Shown here: piece after piece, positions 18,461-28,159 of the stretch
How positions within the stretch are numbered: the first letter of the stretch is position 1
How the letters are laid out: every line of letters begins with the position of its first letter
Source: Clostridia bacterium
Lineage (GTDB): Bacteria; Bacillota; Clostridia; Peptostreptococcales; Acidaminobacteraceae
Direction of reading: 5' to 3'
DNA: 64,000 nucleotides
NCBI GenBank assembly: GCA_016937975.1
Contig: JAFGVN010000068.1
Span: forward strand, 1 to 64,000
Position numbers and translations under genes: made by a program
Notes under the pieces: generated by a model
The model's database searches: none
Seen by the model: the letters and a program-made list of their open reading frames with translations, nothing else
Told to the model about the DNA's origin: nothing

Positions 18461-19318
18461 TTACAAGTAGTTTCTCATCCCTGCATCTAGAGCTCTCTTG
18501 TCATTGTTCTCATATCCATATAAGGCCTCTTGTAAAGCAAAGGTTTTTGTGTAAAGAACTGCTCGCTTCAAGTAATTCTCTACATCAGGATAATTGACAA
18601 AATAATTTTCAATGAAAGCACTTGAAAAACCAAAGGGTCCAATAAGTGATGCAATATCTACCGCAGGATCTCCAATGGCTATAGAGCCAAAATCTATGAT
18701 GCCAGTTACCTTTGAATGTTCTTTGTCAATTAGGATATTACTTAAGCCAAAATCACCATGAATCACAGTTGTTTCAAAGTTTTTATCTCCTAGTGCAGCT
18801 AAAATTGCCTTAAAATCCTCTTGGACTTCAATTTTCTTTTCTTCTCGCATCATTGGCATGAGTTGCCTTTTAATTTTATCGTACATATGCTTCCAATAAA
18901 CATAGGGTTCTTCCACATCCAAATAGTTCTTTAACCCCTCTTTTAACTTGTTTTGATGTAACGTATATAAAAATTTAGAAAGGCTTTCTCCTATCTTTTT
19001 TAAATCCAGTACATCTAACATAGATTGATGCAAGGATTCACCTTCAATAAAATCATAACCCATGAAAAGTTCATCCAAAGCACCTTCTAAATTCAAATAC
19101 TTAACTTTTGGAATTTTCAATGTAAAATGGTTCTCCAATAAAGATAATGCATGAGATTCTTTCATCAACTCTTTATGATTAAGCTCATTCCTCGGACATC
19201 TCATAACAACTTTATGATTGAATTGAATAATCATATTATTTTGTCCTGCATCAATGACTTCATAGGGTTGATTTAAAAATTCAGGATATTTTTTGTATAT
19301 GGATTCGAGTTGTTTCAT
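18461..19318 (-). CDS. Aminoglycoside phosphotransferase (APH) family protein
   Basis: VIHGDFGLSNILID and GIIDFGSIAIGDPAVDIASL motifs. Start set to ATG 19318 behind a GAGGTG SD. Confidence 0.88.
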   Translation of the reverse strand: MKQLESIYKKYPEFLNQPYEVIDAGQNNMIIQFNHKVVMRCPRNELNHKELMKESHALSLLENHFTLKIPKVKYLNLEGALDELFMGYDFIEGESLHQSMLDVLDLKKIGESLSKFLYTLHQNKLKEGLKNYLDVEEPYVYWKHMYDKIKRQLMPMMREEKKIEVQEDFKAILAALGDKNFETTVIHGDFGLSNILIDKEHSKVTGIIDFGSIAIGDPAVDIASLIGPFGFSSAFIENYFVNYPDVENYLKRAVLYTKTFALQEALYGYENNDKRALDAGMRNYL

Positions 19319-19425
19319 TGCAATCACCTCATTTATATTATAACTTAAAAATTCTATCCTCATAGGGTTAACATTTATATAATAGATTGCACATGGATTT
19401 TGTTGAAAATTATTCTCATTAGTTA

Positions 19426-19486
19426 TTGACATATGCCAAAAACTAAGTATAATAGTATTTAGTTTTGAACATATGTCCAAAAGGAG
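19426..19486 (+). promoter_or_regulatory. Promoter of DUF134-BASS operon with duplicated ACATATG element
   Basis: TTGACA (19426) - 16 bp - TATAAT (19448); GACATATGCCAAAA and AACATATGTCCAAAA repeated; AAGGAG SD at 19481. Confidence 0.7.
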
Positions 19487-19491
19487 AAAAT

Positions 19492-19857
19492 ATGGGTCGA
19501 CCAAAAAAAAGAAAAAGAGTTTGTTCTGTACCAAAAGATAAATTATTTGGACCATTGTGTCATAATGATGACACAAAAGTTGTAGTTATGACTATTGAAG
19601 AATATGAAACCATTCGTTTAATCGATCACAATAATTTGACACAGGAACAATGTTGTCAACACATGAATATCGCTAGAACAAGCGTTCAGAGACTGTATGA
19701 TGACGCTCGGAAGAAAATAGCCGATGCATTGATTAATGATAAAGTCATTTCAGTTTCTGGTGGTGAATATGAAGAATGCAATGGACAAAATTTCTTAAGC
19801 TGTGGCTGCGAATGTGAAAAAAAAATTACTAAAGTTGATAAAGGAGCTCATTCATGA
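19492..19857 (+). CDS. DUF134 family DNA-binding protein
   Basis: MGRPKKRKRVCSVPKDKLFGPL, MTIEEYETIRLIDHNNLTQEQCCQHMNIARTSVQRLYDDARKKIADAL. Confidence 0.9.
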   Translation: MGRPKKRKRVCSVPKDKLFGPLCHNDDTKVVVMTIEEYETIRLIDHNNLTQEQCCQHMNIARTSVQRLYDDARKKIADALINDKVISVSGGEYEECNGQNFLSCGCECEKKITKVDKGAHS

Positions 19858-20855
19858 AAAAATTATTCTTTTTTCCATCAAAAAATTTAATTATCAGTAT
19901 ACCAATGGTATTAACCTTAGGCTTTGTAACTGGATTATTTTTCAACTTATCTATTTTGAAAGATTATATATTATTGTTTACTTTCTTGATGATTTTTCCT
20001 ACTATGATTGGATTTAAAATTAAAGAAGCGGTTGATTTATCTCATATGAAAGTCGTAATTGCCAGTGCTATTGTAAATTTTGCCATTATCCCTATTTTAG
20101 CAATTATCATGGGCAAACTTTTCTTAAACAGTCAACCTCAATTATACGCAGGACTTATTATGATTTCTTTATTCCCAACAAGTGGTATGACTATTTCATG
20201 GACGATGATCAGTAAGGGCAATGTCCCTGCTGCTATAAAAATTACTGCCATTAGCTTAATTCTAGGATCTTTTTTAGCACCAGTATACTTATATTATATT
20301 GTCGGAACGCTAATTGAAGTGGATGTTTTAGGTACTTTTATAACAGTTATTCAAATTGTTATTTTACCCATGATTTTAGGACAAATCACTTACAAATTAT
20401 TAATGACAAAAATGACGCCAGAGACTTTCAAAAACAAAGTGAAACCATATTTCCCTGCTTTCAGTATCTGGGCAATGATGTTTATCATCTTTACAAGTAT
20501 CAGCTTGAAATCCAAAATGATTTTAAAGAATCCTGAAATTATTTTAACTACAGCATTATTATTGATTGGTTTTTACTTCTTAAATTTCTTAATAAGTACT
20601 TTTATAGGTAGATTTTTCTTCAACAGAAAAGATAGTTTTGCATTTGTTTATGGGACAGTCATGAGAAATCTATCCATTGCTCTAGGACTTGCAATAGCAT
20701 CTTTTGGACCTGATACGGCTCTTATTATTACAATTGCATTTATCTTACAAGTACAAGGCGGTGCTTGGTATGGCAAGTTAGCGAATAAATTCAACTGGCT
20801 TGATAAAAAGCAAGCACTTGAAAACGATTATATAGTCAATGAAAAAGCATCTTAA
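19854..20855 (+). CDS. Bile acid:sodium symporter (BASS)/arsenical-resistance-like family transporter
   Basis: ~10 hydrophobic segments; FPTSGMTISWTMISKGNVPAAIKITAISLILGSFLAPVYLY. Confidence 0.75.
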   Translation: MKKLFFFPSKNLIISIPMVLTLGFVTGLFFNLSILKDYILLFTFLMIFPTMIGFKIKEAVDLSHMKVVIASAIVNFAIIPILAIIMGKLFLNSQPQLYAGLIMISLFPTSGMTISWTMISKGNVPAAIKITAISLILGSFLAPVYLYYIVGTLIEVDVLGTFITVIQIVILPMILGQITYKLLMTKMTPETFKNKVKPYFPAFSIWAMMFIIFTSISLKSKMILKNPEIILTTALLLIGFYFLNFLISTFIGRFFFNRKDSFAFVYGTVMRNLSIALGLAIASFGPDTALIITIAFILQVQGGAWYGKLANKFNWLDKKQALENDYIVNEKAS

Positions 20856-20893
20856 AAAACCACAGAATTGATATTTTTCAATTCTGTGGTTTT
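20855..20893. terminator. Rho-independent terminator (bidirectional)
   Basis: AAAACCACAGAATTG / CAATTCTGTGGTTTT long stem. Confidence 0.8.
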
Positions 20894-20895
20894 CT

Positions 20896-21903
20896 TCATT
20901 GATCTTTTAAGATTAATAATTCAATTTCATTTAAAGTTTCATTAAATCTTTTAGCATCATTAATGTTCGATACCATTGTGAGCATAATTTCATCATCAAA
21001 GTAGAAAATGTTCATTGCTCTAACCCCTGTACCTCCACCGGCATGATATGCTTTTATTCTTTTCCTTCCAACCAGCTCACAAGTTTGAATAAATACACCA
21101 TAACCTGAATAGACTTCTTCTGCGATTTCATATTGATGATGAAACATCATCTTCATAGAGTCTTCAGTGATCAGAACATGATTTAAAATACCTTTATTGA
21201 ATCGTTCTAAATCTGTAATTGAGGCATATAAACCTCCTCCTGCGCCTGCGATTCTCATGTCAATAAAATCAGCGTTGGTCATATGATCCTCTTTAAAATC
21301 ATAAGGTGATGCACGACCTTTAATAATTGCTTTGTAATGATCAAAACCACTGTTTTTCATATTTAAAGGATCAAATATATTGGCTTGCAAATAAGCTTCA
21401 TAGGACATCTGAGAAACCTGTTCAATGATATATTGTAAAATAAGAAAACCTGAAATTGAATAAGAAAACTGACTTCCAGGATTAAATTGTAAGGGCTCAA
21501 ACTTAAACAGATCTATTAAAGCTTCTAGAACACTGTCACTGTTAAGTACCTCATAAAAATCATAGGATAACGGAAAATTGCTTATCCCAGATGTGTGCGT
21601 TAACAAATGATGTATCGTGATCTCATCGCCTCTTGGATAATCAGGTATATATTTTTTTATGTTGTCTTCTAAATGCAACAAACCTCTTTCAAAGAGTTGC
21701 ACAATAGAGATGGCAGTAAATTGCTTTGTGATAGAAGCAATTCTCATAGGGGTGTCCACAGTCATTTGAATGTCATGTTCCAAATTAGAGTAGCCATATC
21801 CCATAACCAACAAATTTTCTTTAAAATCGTCAATTAAAATTACCCCATTATAATGGTGTTTCTCAGTAATTTCATTCACCTGTTTCAAAAGATTACTTAT
21901 CAT
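20896..21903 (-). CDS. Serine hydrolase (class C beta-lactamase family)
   Basis: MRIASITKQFTAISIVQL (SxxK), YSISGF (YxN-like), HAGGGTG. Confidence 0.9.
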   Translation of the reverse strand: MISNLLKQVNEITEKHHYNGVILIDDFKENLLVMGYGYSNLEHDIQMTVDTPMRIASITKQFTAISIVQLFERGLLHLEDNIKKYIPDYPRGDEITIHHLLTHTSGISNFPLSYDFYEVLNSDSVLEALIDLFKFEPLQFNPGSQFSYSISGFLILQYIIEQVSQMSYEAYLQANIFDPLNMKNSGFDHYKAIIKGRASPYDFKEDHMTNADFIDMRIAGAGGGLYASITDLERFNKGILNHVLITEDSMKMMFHHQYEIAEEVYSGYGVFIQTCELVGRKRIKAYHAGGGTGVRAMNIFYFDDEIMLTMVSNINDAKRFNETLNEIELLILKDQ

Positions 21904-21923
21904 ATCAACCTACCTTTCAACCC

Positions 21924-22757
21924 TTAAATCAATTGCATCATTTCATGTTGTTCTATTCTTAATTTAAAATCACGTCGTTTTAAAAAACCTTCAAACGCCA
22001 TGTTATTGCTCGATATAGCATAACATTTAGTTAAGTTTAGAGCTTTCAATCCATGATATAGCAATGCCGCTCCATAACCTTTATTTCTCAGTTCATTTCT
22101 TACCCAAATAAATTGAATTCCACCATTTCTCTTTAATGCTATTAATCCAGAAACTTCATGTTCTCCCATCACTGCATAAAATACTTGATCTTCAAGTTGG
22201 TCTTTTGTGAATATTTCATTTTGCCAATTGATATAGATTTCAGGCAAGTTCTTCCTCAAATCATATACGGTGTCTAAATCTACAGGCACAATTGCTTTGG
22301 AAATCTCAATATCTGTATGAATACATTCATTGACGTACATTCTGTAATCATGTATATCACTGTAACCGACTTTTTTATAGAATTTATAGGCTTTTGTATT
22401 CTCTTTTAAGACTTCTAAAAACAATTGCTTACATCCCAAATCAAGAGCCAAAGCTTTGTGTGCCTCATAAAGCATTTGTCCAACGCCTTTATTCCGATAT
22501 TCAGGAACAACAGCAAAAGCACCACATCTCATGGTTTTAATCCCTTGAAAGATTTTTACATCACCTAAAATAACACCTACAGGTTTCTCGCCATCACATG
22601 CTAAAAAAGAATATTCCTTTTTTGCGTCTTTTTCAAGAAAATGCTTTTTGAATATCTCAAGAGACATTTCCAATTTCATAAAATAGTCGGAATAACCTTC
22701 ATTGAATACTTTAAATATGGCTTCATCAGTAACCTTTAAACAAGATATAATCTTCAT
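21924..22757 (-). CDS. Tandem-GNAT-domain acetyltransferase
   Basis: VVPEYRNKGVGQMLYEAHKALALDLGCKQLFLEVLKEN and a second ELRNKGYGAALLYHGLKAL. Confidence 0.85.
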   Translation of the reverse strand: MKIISCLKVTDEAIFKVFNEGYSDYFMKLEMSLEIFKKHFLEKDAKKEYSFLACDGEKPVGVILGDVKIFQGIKTMRCGAFAVVPEYRNKGVGQMLYEAHKALALDLGCKQLFLEVLKENTKAYKFYKKVGYSDIHDYRMYVNECIHTDIEISKAIVPVDLDTVYDLRKNLPEIYINWQNEIFTKDQLEDQVFYAVMGEHEVSGLIALKRNGGIQFIWVRNELRNKGYGAALLYHGLKALNLTKCYAISSNNMAFEGFLKRRDFKLRIEQHEMMQLI

Positions 22758-22771
22758 TTGGACCTCCTTGG

Positions 22772-23368
22772 TTAACTCAAATACATGCTGAATAGATCAA
22801 TAAGCATATCAATTTTATTTTCATTTAATGTACGGTTTAAAACAACATCTGTAAAAATCAAGCCATCTATTGTAGCAATCATTAAATCTATAAAAGTTTC
22901 CAATTTAACGTCATCCTGCTTAATTTTATGACTATGGCTAATCTCAAGAATACTTTTAATGTCTTCTTTAAATTCTTGATACCTTTTCTCCAAATCTTTC
23001 ATTTGATTTTTTGTTAAAGTTGTACTGGTCCAGAATTCGAAAGTATATTTTGCTCTCATGCGATTTTCTTCATTGAAATATCTTCTCAATCTATATTCAA
23101 TGTAATTTTTCATCCAATCGCCTTTATTTTCTTTTTTTAAAAGACTGCCATAATGAATAATACTTTGATCTGCATTATGAATCATTTCAAAAAACAAAGC
23201 TTCTTTAGATTCAAAATATGTGTAAAATCCACCTTTACTTACCTTTGCAACTTTTACGATATCATTCACAGAAGTTTTATTGTATCCTCTTTCAATAAAT
23301 AAGCTTTCTGCTGTTTTAACTAAATGTTCTATATTCTCTCTTCTTGTTTCTGGATTTATTTTAGGCAT
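22772..23368 (-). CDS. TetR family transcriptional regulator
   Basis: AESLFIERGYNKTSVNDIVKVAKVSKGGFYTYFESKEALFFEMI. Start set to ATG 23368 behind a GGAGAG SD. Confidence 0.9.
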   Translation of the reverse strand: MPKINPETRRENIEHLVKTAESLFIERGYNKTSVNDIVKVAKVSKGGFYTYFESKEALFFEMIHNADQSIIHYGSLLKKENKGDWMKNYIEYRLRRYFNEENRMRAKYTFEFWTSTTLTKNQMKDLEKRYQEFKEDIKSILEISHSHKIKQDDVKLETFIDLMIATIDGLIFTDVVLNRTLNENKIDMLIDLFSMYLS

Positions 23369-23380
23369 ACTTCTCTCCTT

Positions 23381-23407
23381 ATTAAAGCGACCACTGGTCG
23401 CTTTAAT
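23381..23407. promoter_or_regulatory. TetR operator palindrome
   Basis: ATTAAAGCGACCA-C-TGGTCGCTTTAAT perfect 13-1-13 inverted repeat just upstream of tetR. Confidence 0.7.
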
Positions 23408-23506
23408 AATATCAAATTTATATTTTTCTGTCAATTCTCATTGTTTAGTGAAAAAACATGTGGGTATGTTATTAACACTGAATAAGTATAGTTTAAGGAG
23501 GCAATT

Positions 23507-23932
23507 ATGGCACTAAATATCTATTTGAATTTTAAGGGAAACGCTTTGGAGGTAATCAGATATTATCAAAATATATTTTCAGCGCCAGAACCTGAAATTA
23601 TGTATTTTAAGGATATCCCACCCTCAGAGCAATTTCCTGTAACAAAGGAAATTGAGCAAATGGTGATGCATGGCGAATTGAAAATAAATGAAGCCTATAT
23701 GATGTTTTCTGATGTACCACCTAATAACCCACAACAAGTAGATTTTGGAAACAACATGTCGATCATGTACAGCTCAAAAGATTTCGATGAATTAAAAGCC
23801 TTATATGAAAAAATGTCTCAAGAAGGCAATATCATTATGCCTTTCCAATCTACATTTTGGTCAAAGGGCTATGGTATGCTTGTTGATAAATTTGGTATAT
23901 GTTGGCAATTCAATTGCAATTCCAATGACTAA
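23507..23932 (+). CDS. VOC/PhnB-like glyoxalase-fold protein
   Basis: LNFKGNALEVIRYYQNIFSAPE...GMLVDKFGICWQFNC. Confidence 0.9.
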   Translation: MALNIYLNFKGNALEVIRYYQNIFSAPEPEIMYFKDIPPSEQFPVTKEIEQMVMHGELKINEAYMMFSDVPPNNPQQVDFGNNMSIMYSSKDFDELKALYEKMSQEGNIIMPFQSTFWSKGYGMLVDKFGICWQFNCNSND

Positions 23933-23943
23933 TAAAGAAATAT

Positions 23944-23981
23944 AAAAAACGACCTTCTACAATTTGTAAAGGGTCGTTTTT
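23944..23981. terminator. Rho-independent terminator
   Basis: AAAACGACC...GGTCGTTTT stem with flanking A/T runs. Confidence 0.7.
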
Positions 23982-24136
23982 AGGTATAAAGAATCTTTTA
24001 TTGGGCTGATTAAGTATTTCAATTTGATTTTATTTCCAAAAATTGTTGCCTGCCGATTTCTTAACTTCAAAGAAAAAAAGCTTAGAGAATACCCAAAATT
24101 AATCTTAATTTGTCTCATTATGGATACTTTTATCGT

Positions 24137-25192
24137 CTAATCGTGAGCATGTCGATGATGCATATCTTGTGTGTGTTTATGGTGATGTTCTAAGTATTCA
24201 TGAAGATGTTCATGACTATGTTCACCTGAAAAATGATCCTCGTGATGATCATGATGACCATCATCATGACTATGGAGGTGATTATGACTTACTTTTTCAT
24301 GTATATGAAGATGATTATGTTCTTCAGACACTGCAAAATAGGTTCCAATGAGCATTACAAATAAGGCTACAATAAAAGTTATCGTTATATCCTCCCCTAT
24401 TACCAACCATGACGCTAAAACACCTATAAAGGGTGCAGCAGCATAAAAAGTACTCGTTCTTGATGCACCTAAATCTCTCTGCGCTCTAATATAGAAATAG
24501 ATACTCAAACCATAAGCAACAAAACCTAAAAATAGTGCTGCCAGTAAGTAAGAAAGATTATAGGTAAACTGATGACTTAGGATTGTAATAATCAAGGCCC
24601 CTAAGCCAGAACCAAAGCCTTTAATCATGACAATTTGAATTGGATTTTTGAGAGAAAGCATACGGGTGCAATTGTTTTCAAGACCCCAACTTATTGTCGC
24701 CAAGATTACCAATATTGATCCCATGGAGAATGAAAACTGACTTAAGTCATTCAAAGAAAGTATTAGACTTGCTATTGTAATGAAGCCTATGGAAATCCAC
24801 ATACTCTTACCAATAGTTTCTTTAAAGAGAAATAAGGCTAGTATTGAAGTTGCAACAATTTCAAAATTATTAAGTAAAGCAACACTTCCTGATGTCGTCA
24901 TCGTTAAGCCAAACATCATTAGCACTGGAGCAACAATATCTAGAATAATCATACCCATTACATATGGCAAATCATTTCTTGATAATTTGGCCTCCTTTAT
25001 ATGATCTTTAGATTTCAACTGAATCAAGTTTACAAGGAACATACCAAAACCCGCCCCTAAATACAATGATGCAGCCATTAAAGTTGGTGAAATGTGATTT
25101 AAAAGTATTTTAGAAACAGGCGTACTGATGCCATACAATAGTGCTGCTAAAAAAGCAAATATCATTGCATTTTGTGGATTATTCTTTTTCAT
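24137..25192 (-). CDS. EamA/DMT superfamily transporter with His-rich C-terminal tail
   Basis: ~10 TM EamA pattern; the last ~60 residues contain about 25 His. Confidence 0.88.
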   Translation of the reverse strand: MKKNNPQNAMIFAFLAALLYGISTPVSKILLNHISPTLMAASLYLGAGFGMFLVNLIQLKSKDHIKEAKLSRNDLPYVMGMIILDIVAPVLMMFGLTMTTSGSVALLNNFEIVATSILALFLFKETIGKSMWISIGFITIASLILSLNDLSQFSFSMGSILVILATISWGLENNCTRMLSLKNPIQIVMIKGFGSGLGALIITILSHQFTYNLSYLLAALFLGFVAYGLSIYFYIRAQRDLGASRTSTFYAAAPFIGVLASWLVIGEDITITFIVALFVMLIGTYFAVSEEHNHLHIHEKVSHNHLHSHDDGHHDHHEDHFSGEHSHEHLHEYLEHHHKHTQDMHHRHAHD

Positions 25193-25209
25193 AAGGCCCC
25201 TTTTTGCTC

Positions 25210-25854
25210 TTAATCTAAATTGCCTTGATGTGCATTTACAACATCCTCTGATTCAAACATGGCAACTTCAATGGCTTTGATCAAACCATCCTTAATCATA
25301 TCCAGACCCATGTGGGCTACTTGTCTTTTGCCAATCACCTGGGCTGGAATAAAGGGTACATGTACAAAACCGCCTTTAATTTCAACATCACTGGTTTTAA
25401 TATAATGCATGAGACTATAAAGTACATGATTACAGACATATGTTCCTGCCGTATATGAAACACTGGCAGGTATATTTTCTTTTTCTAGAGCCTCTACAAT
25501 TTTAAAAATAGGTAAATTAGAAAAATAGCCATCATCACCATCTTCTCTAATTTTTTTTCCTAAAGGTTCATTGCCTTCATTATCAGGTATTCTTCCTAAG
25601 TCCTTATTAATACCAATACATTCAAAGGAAAGGTCTGTTCGGCCGCCAGCTTGTCCAACACAAAATACAATTTGCGGCTTTTCTTTCTTGATGGTCTGTA
25701 TTAATAAATCAGACGATTTCTTAAATACAGTTGGTAATTCAAGCTTAATTATTTTTCCGTGATGAATAAAATCAGGCAATAATTTAACCGCTTCATATGA
25801 AGGATTAATGTTTTCTCCACCAAAGGGGTTAAAACCTGTTACTAATATTTTCAT
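25210..25854 (-). CDS. pcp: Pyroglutamyl-peptidase I
   Basis: MKILVTGFNPFGGENINPSYEAVKLLP; YVCNHVLYSLMHYI (catalytic Cys); GFVHVPFIPAQV. Confidence 0.95.
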   Translation of the reverse strand: MKILVTGFNPFGGENINPSYEAVKLLPDFIHHGKIIKLELPTVFKKSSDLLIQTIKKEKPQIVFCVGQAGGRTDLSFECIGINKDLGRIPDNEGNEPLGKKIREDGDDGYFSNLPIFKIVEALEKENIPASVSYTAGTYVCNHVLYSLMHYIKTSDVEIKGGFVHVPFIPAQVIGKRQVAHMGLDMIKDGLIKAIEVAMFESEDVVNAHQGNLD

Positions 25855-25966
25855 TTAAACCTCCTATCATATTCATTTCTATTTTACACCATAAGAGCTA
25901 AAAAACGGATTAAATTATCCTTAACTCTAACAATGCAGAGATTTCTCTCTGCATTTGTTAAAAGGT

Positions 25967-27247
25967 TTAATTTTTTAGTTCATATATCCTTCTATACAAA
26001 AACATACTTAAAGATCCAACAAAAATTATTGAACCTGCTAATGTAAGAACAGCTCCCATACCAGCTCCTTGACCAACACCAAAGAGAAATACCAAAGGGT
26101 GATCCTTCATCATCTTCGGTTCAAACAATTGATCCACCAATGGGCCAACAATTAAGAAAGATAAAGGTGCTGTGCCATAGGCAATCTGATATGCAATTGA
26201 AAAGACACGCCCTTGTAAATCTTGAGGTACCAAATGTTGTAGCATAGACTTGAATAAAGCACTTACCATTGGTAACGGCATCATTAAAAAGAAAAGTGAT
26301 GAGGCTAAGAAAAATGTCTGTCTAAAAATACCAAACAAAATCATCATAAAACCAGATAACGTTGTCAAAAGTAAAATACTTTGTATTCTTTTTCCTACAA
26401 AAATAAATCTTGTCATTAAATAAGCACCTATCGCTGTAGCAATCCCCATCATACTGAGCATGGAAGATACCATGACTTCATTTTCAGTCAAGCTGTAAAC
26501 ATATGGAATGACTAATTCCAATGGACCATTTAAAAGAAAATTAATAAACCCAAAATAAACGATAAAAATGAGTAGTGGCTTATTTTGACATAAAAAGTTA
26601 AAACCAATCTTTAACTCCTGGTGGATTTTTGTTTCTACATAAGAATTTTGAATCGCTTTGTTGGGTAATCGAATTGCAAATATAATCAGTACTGCTAAAA
26701 CAAAGGTAATTAAATCCAAGGTTAAGATTCCTTTAAATCCTATAAAAGGATATAACGCACCTGTTAATGCAGGACCTAAGAAGCTTGCCACTGGAAATAA
26801 CATTTCCTTAAAGCCATTGACTTTATCTCTCTTATCATTTTCAGCCAATTCACTTATTAAGGTATCAGCAGCGACAGTTTGCAAGCTGGCAAATATACCT
26901 TGCAATGCCACAACAGAATATAAAACTACAGGCATAAAGCCTTTATTAAATAAACTGATTAAAAGAATTAATGAGCCAAGTACTTGACCAAAATCACCTA
27001 AAATCATGGATTTCTTGTATTGCCATCGATCCACTAAAACCCCTGTTAATGGACCTACAAACAAATTCGGTAGCTCATTAAAAAATGGAATTAATAATAA
27101 ATAGGTTACATGTCCTGTTGTTTTAAATAACCATATACCCAAAGCAGTAGAAGTCATTCTACTGCCTATAAGTGAACTACCTTGTGTCATTAATAATATT
27201 GTAAGTGTTCTATTATGATTAGAACTCTGTATTTTTTTCTTTTTCAT
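25967..27247 (-). CDS. MFS transporter
   Basis: 12-TM pattern; GPLTGVLVDRWQYKKSMILGD. Confidence 0.88.
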   Translation of the reverse strand: MKKKKIQSSNHNRTLTILLMTQGSSLIGSRMTSTALGIWLFKTTGHVTYLLLIPFFNELPNLFVGPLTGVLVDRWQYKKSMILGDFGQVLGSLILLISLFNKGFMPVVLYSVVALQGIFASLQTVAADTLISELAENDKRDKVNGFKEMLFPVASFLGPALTGALYPFIGFKGILTLDLITFVLAVLIIFAIRLPNKAIQNSYVETKIHQELKIGFNFLCQNKPLLIFIVYFGFINFLLNGPLELVIPYVYSLTENEVMVSSMLSMMGIATAIGAYLMTRFIFVGKRIQSILLLTTLSGFMMILFGIFRQTFFLASSLFFLMMPLPMVSALFKSMLQHLVPQDLQGRVFSIAYQIAYGTAPLSFLIVGPLVDQLFEPKMMKDHPLVFLFGVGQGAGMGAVLTLAGSIIFVGSLSMFLYRRIYELKN

Positions 27248-27984
27248 TTTAACCTGATTACTTTCTTGCGATTGACTTCAAAAGCATCCTTAGGACACTT
27301 GTGAACACAACGCATACAGCTATTGCATATTTCATGGTTTATTTCTATTTTCTCATCTATTAAAGACAAAGCTTCTACTGGACATTGACGCATACAAATT
27401 TTACATCGAATGCATGCTTCATGATTGACTTGAATCTTGCGACTTTGCTGTGTCCAAATTTTTCTTCCCTTTGAAATGCTTCTCATCCAATCCGATAGAA
27501 TAGGCACTCTTCTCCAAGTTGTTTTGCCTTCTAGTAACTTTTCTAAAAATATGCCTACTTGATTTAAAGCCTTTGCATTTTTCAATTCGAGTTTAGTCCT
27601 ATTTATTGATTTCGTAAGCATACTGCTGCTCATTTTTAATTCAATTGCACCAACACAATCAAATCCTTTACTTTCTAATACTTTTTTCATCGGACCTACA
27701 ACACCACCTGAAAATTGATCCATGGTATCTACCATAAAAATTTTTTGATTTTCCTGCTTTGGAAGTCCTTCAATGAAATCCCAAACAATGGGATATGTGG
27801 ATTGTATTGCAACAGGGAAAAACAGGCCAACAAACGCTATATGATCCCAATCATAGTTTTTTACTGACTCCATAGCTTCCAGTGAAACCTCGTAGTTCAT
27901 TTCTTCAAGTTTTTGTTTTGAATACTCAGCAATTTTCAAGGTATTACCTGATCCGGTAAAGTAATAAAGTTGAATCTTTTTCAT
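27244..27984 (-). CDS. EFR1-type flavodoxin/2x[4Fe-4S] ferredoxin
   Basis: LYYFTGSGNTLKIAEY; CIRCKICMRQCPVEAL; CNSCMRCVHKCPKDAF. Confidence 0.92.
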   Translation of the reverse strand: MKKIQLYYFTGSGNTLKIAEYSKQKLEEMNYEVSLEAMESVKNYDWDHIAFVGLFFPVAIQSTYPIVWDFIEGLPKQENQKIFMVDTMDQFSGGVVGPMKKVLESKGFDCVGAIELKMSSSMLTKSINRTKLELKNAKALNQVGIFLEKLLEGKTTWRRVPILSDWMRSISKGRKIWTQQSRKIQVNHEACIRCKICMRQCPVEALSLIDEKIEINHEICNSCMRCVHKCPKDAFEVNRKKVIRLK

Positions 27985-28159
27985 AAGACCTCCTACCTAC
28001 AAACTTATAGGATAAGATTGTACTATTCTCATCATAAAATGATTACAAAAATTTTTCTACATGACGAAAGTCATTTTCCTCTCTTACTATAATAAAATGT
28101 ATTTTCCAAAAGTGATTGTAAAAAATAAGCAAAAAAAAAGAGCTTCTAGCTCTAATTCT

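Noticed and set aside
24169-24351. Plus-strand Asp/His-rich ORF (DPRDDHDDHHHDYGGDYD)
   Set aside because: Mirror of the His codons (CAT/CAC <-> ATG/GTG/GAT) in the DMT tail on the opposite strand.
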